From NCBI GenBank assembly GCA_963971405.1, contig OZ020490.1, forward strand, positions 8,790,874 through 8,854,873: a stretch of DNA of 64,000 bases. The letters run 5' to 3'. Every line of letters starts with the position of its first letter. The stretch's first letter is position 1. The notes beneath the pieces are model-generated. The model saw nothing but the letters and a program-made list of their open reading frames with translations, had not been told where the DNA came from and searched no databases. Position numbers and translations under genes: made by a program. Origin of the DNA: Psococerastis gibbosa (Eukaryota > Arthropoda > Insecta > Psocodea > Psocidae). Positions 23,059 to 32,802 of the stretch are shown piece by piece.

Positions 23059-23307
23059 CTACTGATTGGGGGTTACCTTTTTTTCGGGCTCTGCACTCTT
23101 GCACAAGCTCTGCGCCTGATTTTTTGGGTTTTCGATGATTCGCTATTTCATTTTCCTTCTTTTTCCTAGCTCTGTAGTCTCTCATTCGTTCTGCAGCTGT
23201 TTTTGGATAACCAGGGTAGGTTGAAGGAAGATCATTCGCCTGACCAAATGAATTTTGAACAAATTTCTTATGGAATTCCGCTATTGTTGGATCAGCAGTG
23301 TTATTAG
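23059..23307 (-). CDS. R exon 1c, 249 bp, open, phase 1-1
   Basis: Acceptor CGTTACAG then CTAATAACACT; donor AGTAG then GTAAGG. Open throughout: NNTADPTIAEFHKKFVQNSF, YPGYPKTAAERMRDYRARKK, KENEIANHRKPKKSGAELVQ, ECRARKKGNPQSV. Two basic RARKK motifs about 32 residues apart look like a repeated basic DNA-binding or nuclear-localisation segment. They faintly recall the STPR repeats of insect FMBP-1-like proteins, but I am not certain of homology. Length is a multiple of three and both ends are phase 1, so it can be skipped or added without shifting the frame. Confidence 0.65.
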
Positions 23308-23534
23308 CTGTAACGATATAATATATGTTATGATATCATGATTGTTATCAATCGGAATTTTAACCATAGATAACTGAAAAAATCTTACCTACTGATTGGG
23401 CTTTACCATTTTTTCGGGCTCTGCACTCTTGCACAAGCTCTGCTCGTGATTTTTTGGGTTTTCGATTATTCGTTATTTGATTTTCCTTCATTATCAACCG
23501 GAATTTTTACCATAGATAACTGAAAAAATCTTAC

Positions 23535-23776
23535 CTACTGATTGGGCCTTAGCCTACCTTTTTTTCGGGCTCTGCACTCTTGCACAAGCTCTGCGCCTGA
23601 TTTTATGGGTTTTCGATGATTTGCTATTTCATTTTCCTTCTTTTTCCGAGCTCTGTAGTCTCTCATTCGTTCTACAGCTGTTTTTGGATAACCAGGGACG
23701 ATTGAAGGTAGATCATTTGCCTGACCAAATGAATTTTGAAAAAATTTCTTTTGGAATTCTGCTATTGTCGGATCTG
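23535..23776 (-). pseudogene. R exon 1d, 242 bp, frame ends at the donor
   Basis: Acceptor TTACAG then CAGATCC; donor present. Reads DPTIAEFQKKFFQNSFGQAN, VERMRDYRARKKKENEIANH, RARKKGRLRPNQ and then TAG just before the donor. A small insertion near the end shifted the frame. Confidence 0.5.
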
Positions 23777-23994
23777 CTGTAACAATATAGCATATGTTAT
23801 GATATCATAATTATTATCAATCGGAATTTTAACAATAGATAACTGAAAAAATATTACCTACTGATTGGGCTTTACGTTTTTTTTCGGGCTCTGCACTTTT
23901 GCACTAGCTCTCCACGTGATTTTTTGGGTTTTCGATGATTCGCTCTTTGATTTTCCTTCATTATCAATCGGAATTTTTACCATAGATTACTTGT

Positions 23995-24330
23995 CAAAAC
24001 TTGCAAGTTTGTTGGAGTTAGCAACTAGTCAGTAGAGGAAGAGTCGGTCCGAATCTTGCGGTCTTCGGGCACACACCTCGTTTTTTCCCATTAACGCATT
24101 TTCTTATTCTCCTTAGTCTTTTTACCTTTTATTTTGATTCTGTAAAACCCCCTTCAAAGTGAGGCATCCTAAGATTATTTGTGGTCTCCTATAATCGACA
24201 GTCTCCGGTCTGCATAGCAGCGCAGCAGTCGGGTCCGGCAGACTTCTCTTCGCCAGCATCGGGACGCCACAGATAATCTACAAGTAAGTGCTACCCCCTA
24301 ATTGTGAGCCTGGGCTACCCAGTACCTCAC
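23995..24330. other. ~340-bp unexplained insertion in the R array
   Basis: Breaks the otherwise regular intron piece between ACCATAGAT and ATAACTGAAA. It contains CTACAAGTAAGTGC (donor-like on the plus strand) and CCTGGGCTACCCAGTACCTC. No family recognised. Confidence 0.5.
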
Positions 24331-24349
24331 ATAACTGAAAAATTCTTAC

Positions 24350-24529
24350 CAACTGATTGGGCTTTACCTTTTTTCCGAGCTCGGTAGTCTCTCATTCGTT
24401 CTACAGCTGTTTTTGGATAACCAGGGACGATTGAAGGACGATCATTCACCTGACTAAATGAATTTTGAACAAATTTCTTTTGGAATTCTGCTATTGTCGG
24501 ATCTTCGATTAACTCAGCAATGTTATTAG
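24350..24529 (-). CDS. R exon 1e, 180 bp, open, phase 1-1
   Basis: Acceptor GTTACAG then CTAATAACATTGCTG; donor TCAGTTG then GTAAGA. Open for 60 codons: NNIAELIEDPTIAEFQKKFV, VPGYPKTAVERMRDYRARKK then GKAQSV. It lacks the second basic motif of exons 1c and 1f; the deletion is an exact multiple of three. Confidence 0.65.
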
Positions 24530-24610
24530 CTGTAACAATATAACATACGCCATGATATCATGATTATAATTAATCGGAATTTTAACCATAGATAACTGAA
24601 AAAATCTTAC

Positions 24611-24871
24611 CTACTGATTGGGCTTTAGGTTTTTTTCGGGCTCTGCACTCTTGCACAAGCTCTGCGCGTGATTTCTTGGGTTTTCGATGTTTCGCTATTT
24701 GATTTTCCTTCTTTTTCCGAGCTCTGAAGTCTCTCATTCGTTCTACAGCTGTTTTTGGATAACCAGGGACGATTGAAGGAAGATCATTCGCCTGACCAAA
24801 TGAATTATGAACAAATTTCTTTTGGAATTTTGCTATTGTTGGATCTTCGATTAAACCACCAATGTTATTAG
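24611..24871 (-). CDS. R exon 1f, 261 bp, open, phase 1-1 (most upstream of the array)
   Basis: Acceptor GTTACAG then CTAATAACATTGG; donor GTAG then GTAAGA. Open for 87 codons: NNIGGLIEDPTIAKFQKKFV, PGYPKTAVERMRDFRARKKK, ENQIAKHRKPKKSRAELVQE, CRARKKPKAQSV. It is probably the closest to the ancestral exon, because it is the longest open copy. Confidence 0.7.
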
Positions 24872-24954
24872 CTGTAACAATATAACATACGTTATGATAT
24901 CATAATTACTATTTTTATTACCGGATTCTACTGCTTCGTCTGATTAAAACTCAC

Positions 24955-25071
24955 TTTGACCAATTTGCTCCGGAAGGCTGCTCCAGTCGTATTTAACCTC
25001 ATATTTTAGATCAATCTCGTCTTTAATACCTTCAGTCTCGGCATTGACTTTTACCATTTCTTCGCTTGAAT
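24955..25071 (-). CDS. Exon S2 (117 bp, phase 1-1)
   Basis: Acceptor TTCTGTAG then ATTCAAGCG; donor TCAAA then GTGAGT. Reads SSEEMVKVNAETEGIKDEID then LKYEVKYDWSSLPEQIGQ. It lies 5' of the R array on the gene's strand, while S1 lies 3' of it. Confidence 0.75.
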
Positions 25072-25220
25072 CTACAGAATTAATTGCATAGTTAATACTA
25101 GGGTACTTACTTATTTAGTCCCAGACCGCTATAGGCCTATTGGCAATGATTATATTCATAGAATTAATTGTGGGTAGTAAAGTTCAGAAACATTTGCTCA
25201 GTATAACAGGATTTATAAAA

Positions 25221-25290
25221 GGAGTTGAACCCACGATCTATGCCTAAAGGGGCGTCGTCTTAACCGCTGGACCACAAGCCCGACAAGTCT
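25221..25290 (-). repeat. tRNA-like repeat (family T), locus 1 upstream block
   Basis: Same tRNA-like sequence as 15168-15242; the B-box side is shortened (GAACCCACGATCTATGCC kept). Confidence 0.6.
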
Positions 25291-25591
25291 ATTTTATATT
25301 AACAAGGGTGCCTACTGTATTTGCATTTCAACACATCGCTGGGCGTTTGTGTGCGACCTTGTAAATTAAAAGTAAACTATCAAAGATAGCGTCTGTGATC
25401 AATTTATCTTTTTTGCTAAATACTATTGTACTTGAGAACTTTTGTAAAAATCATAAGGAGTTTATTTCTTACAACTCATTAATTAGATTTTGTTTGTTAT
25501 GCCCTATTTCAATAATTAAATATAAGAAAAAAAAATATATACTGTATGTTATATAAATGATAACGAACTAATTCATTCATTCCGTCACCAA

Positions 25592-25652
25592 AAACAGAGG
25601 ACTTTATGGCCCTAACTCCTCCAGGTTGGCTTCGTAATAGAACAAAAAGTCA
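25592..25652 (+). repeat. SINE-A 3' fragment
   Basis: GGACTTTATGGCCCTAACTCC, CAGGTTGGCTTCGTAATAG and the AAAAAGTCAATATTTATT tail match SINE-A. Confidence 0.7.
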
Positions 25653-25784
25653 ATATTTATTTATTTAAATTTGTGGGATACACTTGTTTCCAAAATATCT
25701 TGACTTTTGAGATATCTCCCATAAGCACCCCTAGGTCTAAGCTATCTGGGCGCTCTCGCCCCTTCCTTCCATTAAAAATCATAC

Positions 25785-25880
25785 CATGGTAGTTAGCTGT
25801 CCCAAAGTTTTCGCCAAAGTCCTCTACTTCTACTTTGATTTCTTGCTTTACCTCTACAATATTTTCTTCACTTGTAATGC
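25785..25880 (-). CDS. Exon K2 (96 bp, phase 1-1)
   Basis: Acceptor AATTTTAG then GCATTACAAG; donor CCATG then GTATGA. Reads ITSEENIVEVKQEIKVEVED then FGENFGTANYH. In this copy the frame stays open past the donor for another ~40 codons, so an unspliced version is possible. Confidence 0.65.
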
Positions 25881-25929
25881 CTAAAATTAACAAGATTAAC
25901 AAATTAACAAGGGTGCCTACTGTATTTGC

Positions 25930-26455
25930 ATATCAAAATTCTCTATGTCAACTGTATATATCAACTCACTACTTAGTAATGAGTAATGAAAACGAAAGGC
26001 TGATGTTGGCGGACGATACTACGCTCATCATAACTGGTCCTTCAATAGAGGAAACTGCGATAAAGTGCACTAAAAAGCTATAAACTACGGCATATTGGCC
26101 CGGGGAGGGACTTCCGTAGGGAACATGGACGCTGTACTCAGGCTTCAAAAGAGGGGAGTGCGCTACATGCTAAAACTGGGACCTCGTGACAGTTGTCGCT
26201 CTCACTTCAAATCATTAAAAATCATGACAGCCCCAAGTCTGTACATATTTAGCTGCATCTTACATATCTTAGCCTGAGGTGTGGGGACATTTCAACAAAA
26301 CGGGGACACTCACACCTACAACACGAGGCAACGGGGCGACCTTGTAAGGCCAGCGTCACGCACAGCCAAGTGTGAAAGACTGAATCCTATACTACAAGGT
26401 TTCGCCCACCTTAGAAAACACCCGATTGAACTGAGAGCGCGGCGAGAAATGCTAA
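25930..26455 (+). pseudogene. LINE reverse transcriptase fragment inside the block
   Basis: Pieces read RLMLADDTTLIITGPSIEET (RT box with ADD), then LRLQKRGVRYMLKLGPRDSC, RSHFKSLKIMTAPSLYIFSC and DTHTYNTRQRGDLVRPASRT. The order is that of LINE ORF2 C-terminal halves (Jockey/CR1 group), with an internal deletion and stops. It separates exons K2 and K3. Confidence 0.75.
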
Positions 26456-26465
26456 AAAATCATAC

Positions 26466-26561
26466 CATGGTAGTTAGCTGTCCCAAAGTTTTCGTCAAAG
26501 TCCTTTACTTCTACTTTGATTTCTTGCTTTACCTCTAGAATATTTTTTTCACTTTTAATGC
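26466..26561 (-). CDS. Exon K3 (96 bp, phase 1-1)
   Basis: Same splice sites and length as K2: acceptor AATTTTAG then GCATTAAAAG; donor CCATG then GTATGA. Reads IKSEKNILEVKQEIKVEVKD then FDENFGTANYH. It sits upstream of K2 on the gene's strand, beyond the LINE fragment. Confidence 0.6.
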
Positions 26562-27057
26562 CTAAAATTAACAAGATTAACAGATTTACAATGGTGCCTA
26601 CTGTATTTGCATTTCAACACATCGCTGGGCGTTTGTGTGCGACCCTGTAAATTAAGAGTAAACTATCAAAGATTGCTTCTTTGATCTAGGTCTATCTTTT
26701 TTGCTAAATACTATTGTACATGAGAACTTTGTAAAAATTAAAAGGAGTTTATTTCTTATTATTCATAAATTGGATTTTGTTTGTTACACCCTATTTCAAG
26801 AATTATTACTATAAATAGATTTATAAAAAGAATAGTTTAGGCCTAAATGTATTTATACTTTTCAGTTTTCTGCCTGTGAGGAACGACATTTGCGAATCAC
26901 CGAATAAGCCTCCGATGTGGCAACAGTATATTTTTATAAGGCACCGCATATGAGCTTATCAGATCAGATCTAGACAGGGGGCGAGATTGAACGACCTAAC
27001 TCTAGCTAGATAAACCGAGAATTCACATATATAAAGTCATTAGATTCGATTCCGTTA
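26562..27057. repeat. Block paralogous to 15890-16340
   Basis: CATCGCTGGGCGTTTGTGTG, AATAGTTTAGGCCTAAATG and AGACAGGGGGCGAGATTG recur in order. No coding frame. Confidence 0.6.
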
Positions 27058-27441
27058 GGCGCCTATTCCACCGACCGGCTAGAGCTATTTACAAAAACGG
27101 TGACGTGGTAGCAGACATTCAAGACTTAGGTGGCTTTTCCATCGACCTCACATTGCAGAATGCAAATGACATTGACGGAAATTAGAATTTTTCTTTTTAT
27201 AGAAATCTATTAAAATGTTTGTAATTGACATATCCCATGACGCCATTTTTTAATTTTAGTTTGTTTGTTTGTGATTTTACTGTATGATTATTGATCAATT
27301 TTAACTATGGCATAGAGGAAAATAAACATTTCCGTCAATTCTGCAATGCGAGGTCGGTGGAAACTCCGCCTTAGTCTTGAATGTCTGCTACCACGTCACC
27401 GTTTTTGTAAATAGCCCTAGCCGGTCGGTGGAATGGGCGCC
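27058..27441. mobile_element. Nested MITE: outer palindromic element (384 bp)
   Basis: Outer arms begin GGCGCC-ATTCCACCGACCGGCTAG and stay inverse for ~68 bp, to AGACATTCAAGAC, around a TTA centre. That centre is split by a second MITE (27129-27370). TTA lies to the left and TAA to the right. The paralogous block (16343-16350, CCGTAAGCC) lacks it. Confidence 0.85.
27129..27370. mobile_element. Nested MITE: inner element (242 bp), TTA target duplication
   Basis: Begins GGTGGCTTTTCCATCGACC and ends GGTCGGTGGAAACTCCGCC, inverse of each other. TTA flanks both sides (27126-27128, 27371-27373). The interior is AT-rich, with CATGACGCCATTTTTTAA. Confidence 0.85.
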
Positions 27442-27879
27442 TAAGCCAGCGTTGACAGCATAATATATAAAGCCATAGAAAACGCTCACACTTTTCCATA
27501 ATGCTGCAGAACTGATACGCAATGCAGTTTATATATTACAACGTTGAATGTTGAATTAGGTATCTTTCAACATCCAATAAAAAAATTATTTGAAATCGAC
27601 ACAATAATACAAATGATTTGATTTGTTTAGAGGCCATTTTTAAATTTTTGAATGGGCATTGGACAAGGACAATGAATCGAATAGAAATTCATAGAGATCT
27701 TTAATTTAATTAAATCAGTCATACATAATTAACAAATGTATCGAATTATTTTATCTGTCTCATACTTATTATACATATTAGTAATGCTACTATTACCTTG
27801 CCAATAAATATTTTATACTTTTCAAGACTTCTTGGTTTCTGGTTTCTAGTTCAAGTTCAAAACAGGTTAGCCATTGTTA
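27442..27879. repeat. Block continuation and AT-rich spacer
   Basis: 27452-27620 matches 16360-16520 (CATAATATATAAAGCCATAG, GAACTGATACG). Beyond 27620 there is AT-rich sequence with nothing recognised. Confidence 0.5.
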
Positions 27880-28007
27880 GGCGCGGTTTCCACCGACCGG
27901 CTAGGGCTAAATACAAATACGGCGACGTGGTAACAGACATTCATGACTTAGGCGGTGTTTCCACCGACCTCGCATTGCAGAATGCAAATGACAACGAATA
28001 TAAAACG
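27880..28007. mobile_element. Truncated second copy of the nested MITE pair
   Basis: Outer GGCGCGGTTTCCACCGACCG to TTCATGACTTA is followed at 27951 by the inner end GGCGGTGTTTCCACCGACC. This is the same junction as at 27129; the right halves are missing. Confidence 0.8.
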
Positions 28008-28116
28008 CATGCGTAATAAAATATGAATTGCCTTGCGAATGGGATGTTTACCAATTACTTTAAATGCATTATATATATTATACTGCATAACCCATAACTA
28101 GATCAATAATATTTCC

Positions 28117-28450
28117 GGTAAAGGTCTAGTTTAGCTACCCCGCTGTATCAAAAGTCGAATGAAAATGCTTTTAATATGGAAGGAAAACATCCCATTTGCA
28201 ATGGAATTTATATTTTAAGCAAGGGTTGTCTTATTTACATGCCTCTGACAATGTTCCTTCCATAAAAAATTTAATTTTTAATTTGTTTGTACCTGCCCAT
28301 GCAAAAGTTCGAACTAAATTCGGCTGTAACTCAAAAACTATACTTTTCCGACCTTTAATTCTTTCGGAAATGGGTTTCTTTAAAGGTAAATCAACGATAT
28401 AGAACCAAATTTTGTGATTTTATGAGGGGTAGCTAAACTAAACCTTTACC
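28117..28450. mobile_element. 334-bp hAT-like MITE
   Basis: Terminal inverted repeats start GGTAAAGGTYTAGTTTAGCT (25 bp, one mismatch). Flanks ATATTTCC (28109-28116) and ATATTTCT (28451-28458) form an 8-bp duplication with one mismatch. No coding. Confidence 0.85.
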
Positions 28451-28498
28451 ATATTTCTTACCATTCAATGATGAAAACTGAATTTTTTAACATCCATT

Positions 28499-28745
28499 TC
28501 ATGTATTTTTGACAAATGCTATTGCCAATATTAAGAATGTTATTTGACAATCCTTTTCCAAGCAACGCACACGAAGATTATTATTAGCATTGATCGAGTA
28601 CATTAAACTATTACCATGCTTCAAAAGGCCGCATCTGTATTTATAACATTTATTGGGGCGATCATTATCGTTATATGCTCCTTCATCTTTATGCCTTGAC
28701 GTACTACTACTAATTGCATAATGATGGTCATGCAAACTTACATAT
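28499..28745 (-). pseudogene. Degenerate zinc-finger-like exon, copy 1
   Basis: Reads HDHHYAISSS ... GAYNDNDRPNKCYKYRCGLL ... VRCLEKDCQITF. It is paralogous to 30220-30500, where the finger cysteines are intact; here they have been replaced. Probably a dead duplicate. Confidence 0.55.
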
Positions 28746-28749
28746 ATCA

Positions 28750-29027
28750 GTTGAATCCATTCTCAAAATTCAAATAACATTGGAATAATCAGATTTCAAG
28801 CCAATAATTAACACACTAGCTCACTCAACTAATTACTAACCGTCCAACGGATGGACGCCGGACGGAAAAGGAATTACTTATTACGGATAGTAATGTATGA
28901 AACTAAGGACTTCCTAGTTCCTAGTTTAGTAGTTTACTTAGTAGTTTATTGAAGTGTGATTGAACTGATTGAAGTTTCCGCAGCCATGTTTGTTGACTTA
29001 CTTGACTTTTTCTTATATTAGGGGCCC
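28750..29027. other. Non-coding, nothing recognised
   Basis: Contains CTAGTTCCTAGTTTAGTAGT short repeats; no gene. Confidence 0.4.
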
Positions 29028-30002
29028 TAGGGCTGCCGTTCGGAAAATTAAAATTATACGCAATGGAAGCGAAAAAGATACGCAAAGATACGCAAGTTGC
29101 AAAAATAAAAAAAATAATGCATTATTTTTTTATTTATTGTTTTTTTTATGTTTTCGTGCCCTAGTCGGTTATTTACTTAAAATTTTAATTTTTTACCTTC
29201 AAATTTCACACTTCCTTCTTGTTGGCAAAACCTTTTTCCCGCCAATTTTTGAAATCATTGAAATTTTCGCATGTAAACTTTTTAAACTTAAAAATTTAAA
29301 TGCATGCATATGCCTAAGCTTAGCCAATTAGTGGGATCTGATGCTTTGTTCCCATTTCAATATTGGTTCCGGGCTGAGTAAAACATAGTTATTTCGGATG
29401 TGGTAACATGTCTAGAAGAAACATATAAGTATACTAAAACCAGAAACTATGACGGTCGGTCCGCTGATTCTTCGAATTGGCTATACCGAAACCATAAGCG
29501 AAACGTGGTATGATTAGGTCTAGCCACAGAGTTTTTACCATCGCGTGGCTGTAGACCGTTATCAATATGGCGGCTAGTGTAGCCTGCACAAGATAAATAC
29601 GCAATTTAGCTGGGTAAGTAGTCCACATCGGCTAAGTACAGAGATTTGACCGGGTCCAGGTATCCGTTCTGCTATGCTGAAATGTGTAAGACTTCGAAAT
29701 TTTTACGTTGGTACTTATCTCTGATAGTTGGCTTATAGTTAACGATTGTCCCGTAAGGGATATTATGGGTACTGCCGTCCCAGTTTATATATTTCTATGG
29801 TTTATACCAACAAATAACTCCCGCTAATTTTCAAATGCTAAAAAAATGGATTTTTTGTTATTGAATATTCAAGATTGCTTTCTCGCATTTTCTTTGTTCA
29901 AACTATATGAAATTATACGCATTTAACATTATACGCACGACGATACGCAAGCCTTCAAATTATACGCAAAATCGTATAATTATACGGCAAACGGCAGCCC
30001 TG
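29028..30002. mobile_element. ~975-bp non-autonomous transposon with TATACGCA subterminal repeats
   Basis: Ends are inverse: TAGGGCTGCCGTTCGG at the left and CAGGGCTGCCGTTTGCCG on the other strand at the right. ATTATACGCA / GATACGCAA motifs cluster within ~100 bp of both ends (29055-29098 and 29908-29972). No transposase frame. The terminus resembles hAT ends, but no clear 8-bp duplication is seen. Confidence 0.7.
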
Positions 30003-30219
30003 AATTTAGGGCTCTATCTAGGGAGAGTTTTGGTCCCTAGGTTCGCTGACAACAAACTGATATCCATATTATTCAAAATGGCCGCCGTTTGCATGTTATT
30101 ATTTATTATTAGAACTTCTTTGGTGAAAACTAGGGCTCTATATTAGGGTATATAGTGACGAGTCGGTCAGCGTAACACCTATGTTTGCACCATTGTTTGC
30201 ACTGCGCATGCTCGGGGAC

Positions 30220-30500
30220 TCAAACCACAGAACATCGTATAATTATAGTACCAAAACTTGGGAATGTTATTTGGCAATCCTCCTCTAAGCACCGCACGTG
30301 AAAAATATTATAAGGATTAATTGAGTACGTTGAATCATCACCATGCTTCAATTTCCGGTGCTTCAAAAGGCCGCTTCTGTTTTTATACCATTTATTGGGG
30401 CAATCATTACAGGCGTATGTTCCTTTATCTTGTTGCCCTAACGATTTAATTGCGTAGTTATGGTCATGCAAACTTATATTAGTTGAATCCATTCTCGAAA
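30220..30500 (-). pseudogene. Zinc-finger-like exon, copy 2
   Basis: Reads MDSTNISLHDHNYAIKSLGQ, YACNDCPNKWYKNRSGLLKH then RKLKH (C-x2-C-x12-H-x4-H, a good C2H2 finger), then HVRCLEEDCQITF, the start of a second finger with no His pair visible. It has a paralogue at 28499-28745. It could be an exon of a host gene or of a transposon; no flanking exons were found. Confidence 0.5.
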
Positions 30501-31732
30501 TAAAACAATATTCAAATAACCAGATTTCTAATGTAGTAATGTGAAAGACTGAAAGTCGGAACGGAAACGGAAACATCAGACGCCAAGACGCCAACCGAAC
30601 GGATCAACATTTACAAATTTAAAATTATTGAACATAACATGTTATGAATTGACACCCAATCGGTGGGGCTGAAATTCGGACCAATGAGGAGGCTGCAGAA
30701 TTAGAGTAATTTACCCCGGTCTAGCCGTATGTGTACTCAATTCAGGGCTGCCACATTCCGTGGTTTACCTCAGAATTCCGTGCGAAATAATTCTATACCG
30801 AGAAATTTCCGGGATCAACAATTTTTGAGGTTTTTCTGTGGATTTTTGCACTGCGCATGCTCGTCAACTTTAACATTTTACGTTTTAACTACCGTGTACA
30901 ATGTAAATTTGGTTTTCAATTTTACTGTTTAGATTTTCTTTTTTCAAGTACGTTCCGTAGCTGTATCATGATGTTTAAATGTGAGCAATGTAATGTCATT
31001 TTTAAAAACCTTATTGCAGTAGTAGAAAAAACTAAATGCACTAATGATGGTAGGCTACGATGAGTACCAGCCACCAGGGGCGGGTTGCCAAACGACTTCA
31101 GCTAGGCTTCAGCCGTATTCCTAAGAATTTTTAAATAATTCACGGAATACTCTGGAATTTTTTAAAATGTTGGTCCCCTTTATATGATATGATTTTTTAA
31201 CTCTCATCTGTCCTTGGCAGGCCCCTACACCTCCATATGATTTGCTTGCGGAGCTTGGGAAAATAGAAGATCCGCCATGTTTGGATCTCATATTTTCGCG
31301 CCAAACGATACTAGTTTAAATTCCAATAAAAATAGTTTTCTAATGGAAATCAAAGATACTTAATTTGTTTGTCTTTATTTACCATTTAGACTGTATAACT
31401 TTCACCGTTATAATAAATATGCTTCCCTCCGCCCTATAGGGTTAAATTCATGTAAAATATATTCATGGAGCTTGTTTAAATACTTGGAGGTTTTTGGTGC
31501 TTATTCCTCTATTCAAATACATAACAATAGGCTATCCTGTCTGATAAGGGACTAATGCCTTTTGAGGTACAGACCATTTGTCCTTCCGTTTGTACATTTC
31601 GGGAGGTGGCAACTTGGGCCCTGCTCGGGAGGCTCGAGGCAATTTCTGTCTCCCTGCAAGGTTGGCTGTCACTAATTCGTGGGTGAGGTGGGGCCCTACA
31701 TGCCTAAAAACTTTCTTTGTTTAACATACCTA
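30501..31732. other. Repeat mosaic, no gene
   Basis: CAGGGCTGCCACATTCCGTGG (30743-30763) to GTGGATTTTTGCACTGCGCATG recurs inverted at 36990-37100. CACTGCGCATGCTCGGGGAC at 30197-30216 is shared with the same place. Otherwise nothing recognised. Confidence 0.45.
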
Positions 31733-31965
31733 CCAGGGGCGTAAAGTTGGGGAGCAAGGTCCAACTTGCCCCCCCCCCCCCCCGCCTCGAGCCTTGTAAG
31801 ACGTAGTTCATACTTCATGGTCCCCTTTGCAGCAATATTAATGTTAGCATTCCTGTTTTAGCGTTGTAAAATCTACAGCTATACTTTACAACTATTAAAA
31901 TGCGTAAAACCCTAATATTTTGCTCTTATATTTTCAATTTTTCCTCAAATCCTGCCTGATGACGT
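31733..31965 (+). mobile_element. CAGGGGCGTAAAG repeat, copy 1
   Basis: Starts near CAGGGGCGTAAAGTTGG, then GGTCCAACTTGCCCCCC, AGACGTAGTTCATACTTCAT and AAATCTACAGCTATACTTTA. The same order occurs at 52529-52795. The terminus resembles DNA transposons starting CAGKGGCGTA; no matching right end was found. Confidence 0.6.
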
Positions 31966-32626
31966 CATAAGGTCTACTTTTTTTGCCCCCGCCATCATTC
32001 TAAAACTTTACTCCTCTGATACCTACTCATATATTGCATTAAATAGTCTCATAATTCAGGGCTTCTTTTAATTTTCCGTACCTCCCATGGAACGGCACAT
32101 CGGTGCCTAATCTGTCGTTGTCTGTCACTGCGACATTCTGCAGCTGACTAGTAATTATGCAATAAACATGCTTTTCGAAATAGTGCCTGTCGCTATACCA
32201 TAAAATATTTTTCCGTTAGGTGCGATGACTGATGACTTATCTTAATATATATATATATACATATATATAACTTAATGGGCCTACAGGCTACAGTACATAC
32301 ACGACGTACTGACTTGACAGCTACTTATGGTATACATCTCTAGTCCAGACGTTATGGTTTCAGACCATAAGCCAAATCACAAAAAAACTGTGTGAAGATG
32401 TCTAAATTTACGTCAGCTGAATTGCATTACATCAAAGAGCAAAAACCTAGCTGGTATTACGAGGATTAAAAACAAGCAATAGGTTACATGATCCAAAAAA
32501 AATGTCATTCAAAAGAAAGCAAATGGAAAATTAAAACTAAACTTACAAACTAAAAACAAACTACACAAAACAAAAGAACAAATAGAGTAAGAACAATTAA
32601 TTACAAGGGCTAGTTACACATACTTA
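31966..32626. other. Non-coding, with a (TA)n tract
   Basis: TATATATATATATACATATA at 32246-32269. No gene recognised. Confidence 0.45.
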
Positions 32627-32769
32627 GGCGGGTATTCCATATACGTACAACGTCAATGAAAATTATGAAATTGAAGGTGGTAGCAGAATTTTTCGTATGT
32701 CTTTAATGTCTGCTACCACCTTCAATTTCATAATTTTCATTGACGATGTACGTATGTGGAATACCCGCC
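32627..32769. mobile_element. 143-bp palindromic MITE with GGCGGGT termini
   Basis: GGCGGGTATTCCATATACGT and its inverse, with GGTGGTAGCAGA and TCTGCTACCACC inside. Flanked by TTA / TTT. It is a member of the group that shares the TAGCAGACATT core. It lies 33 bp beyond the stop of the THAP transposase. Confidence 0.85.
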
Positions 32770-32802
32770 TTTGTTACATAGTTACATACAAGAAATTATA
32801 GC

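Larger units (their letters stand above)
21500..24905 (-). repeat. R-exon tandem array, locus 1
   Basis: About eleven repeat units on the minus strand. Each unit ends in a strong splice donor (CAGTAG then GTAAGA). Five or six also keep an acceptor (ATTGTTACAG then CTAATAAC). Units are separated by an intron piece containing GATAATAATCATGAAGG and GGTTAAAATTCCGATTGATA. Complete exons are listed separately. Half-units lacking an acceptor lie near 21690, 22795, 23386 and 23857, and a decayed unit near 22945. Insertions interrupt it at about 22115-22746 and 23995-24330. Confidence 0.8.

Noticed and set aside
28969-29331. 120-codon plus-strand open frame
   Set aside because: It is low-complexity, phenylalanine-rich sequence crossing the left end of a non-autonomous transposon; no domain.
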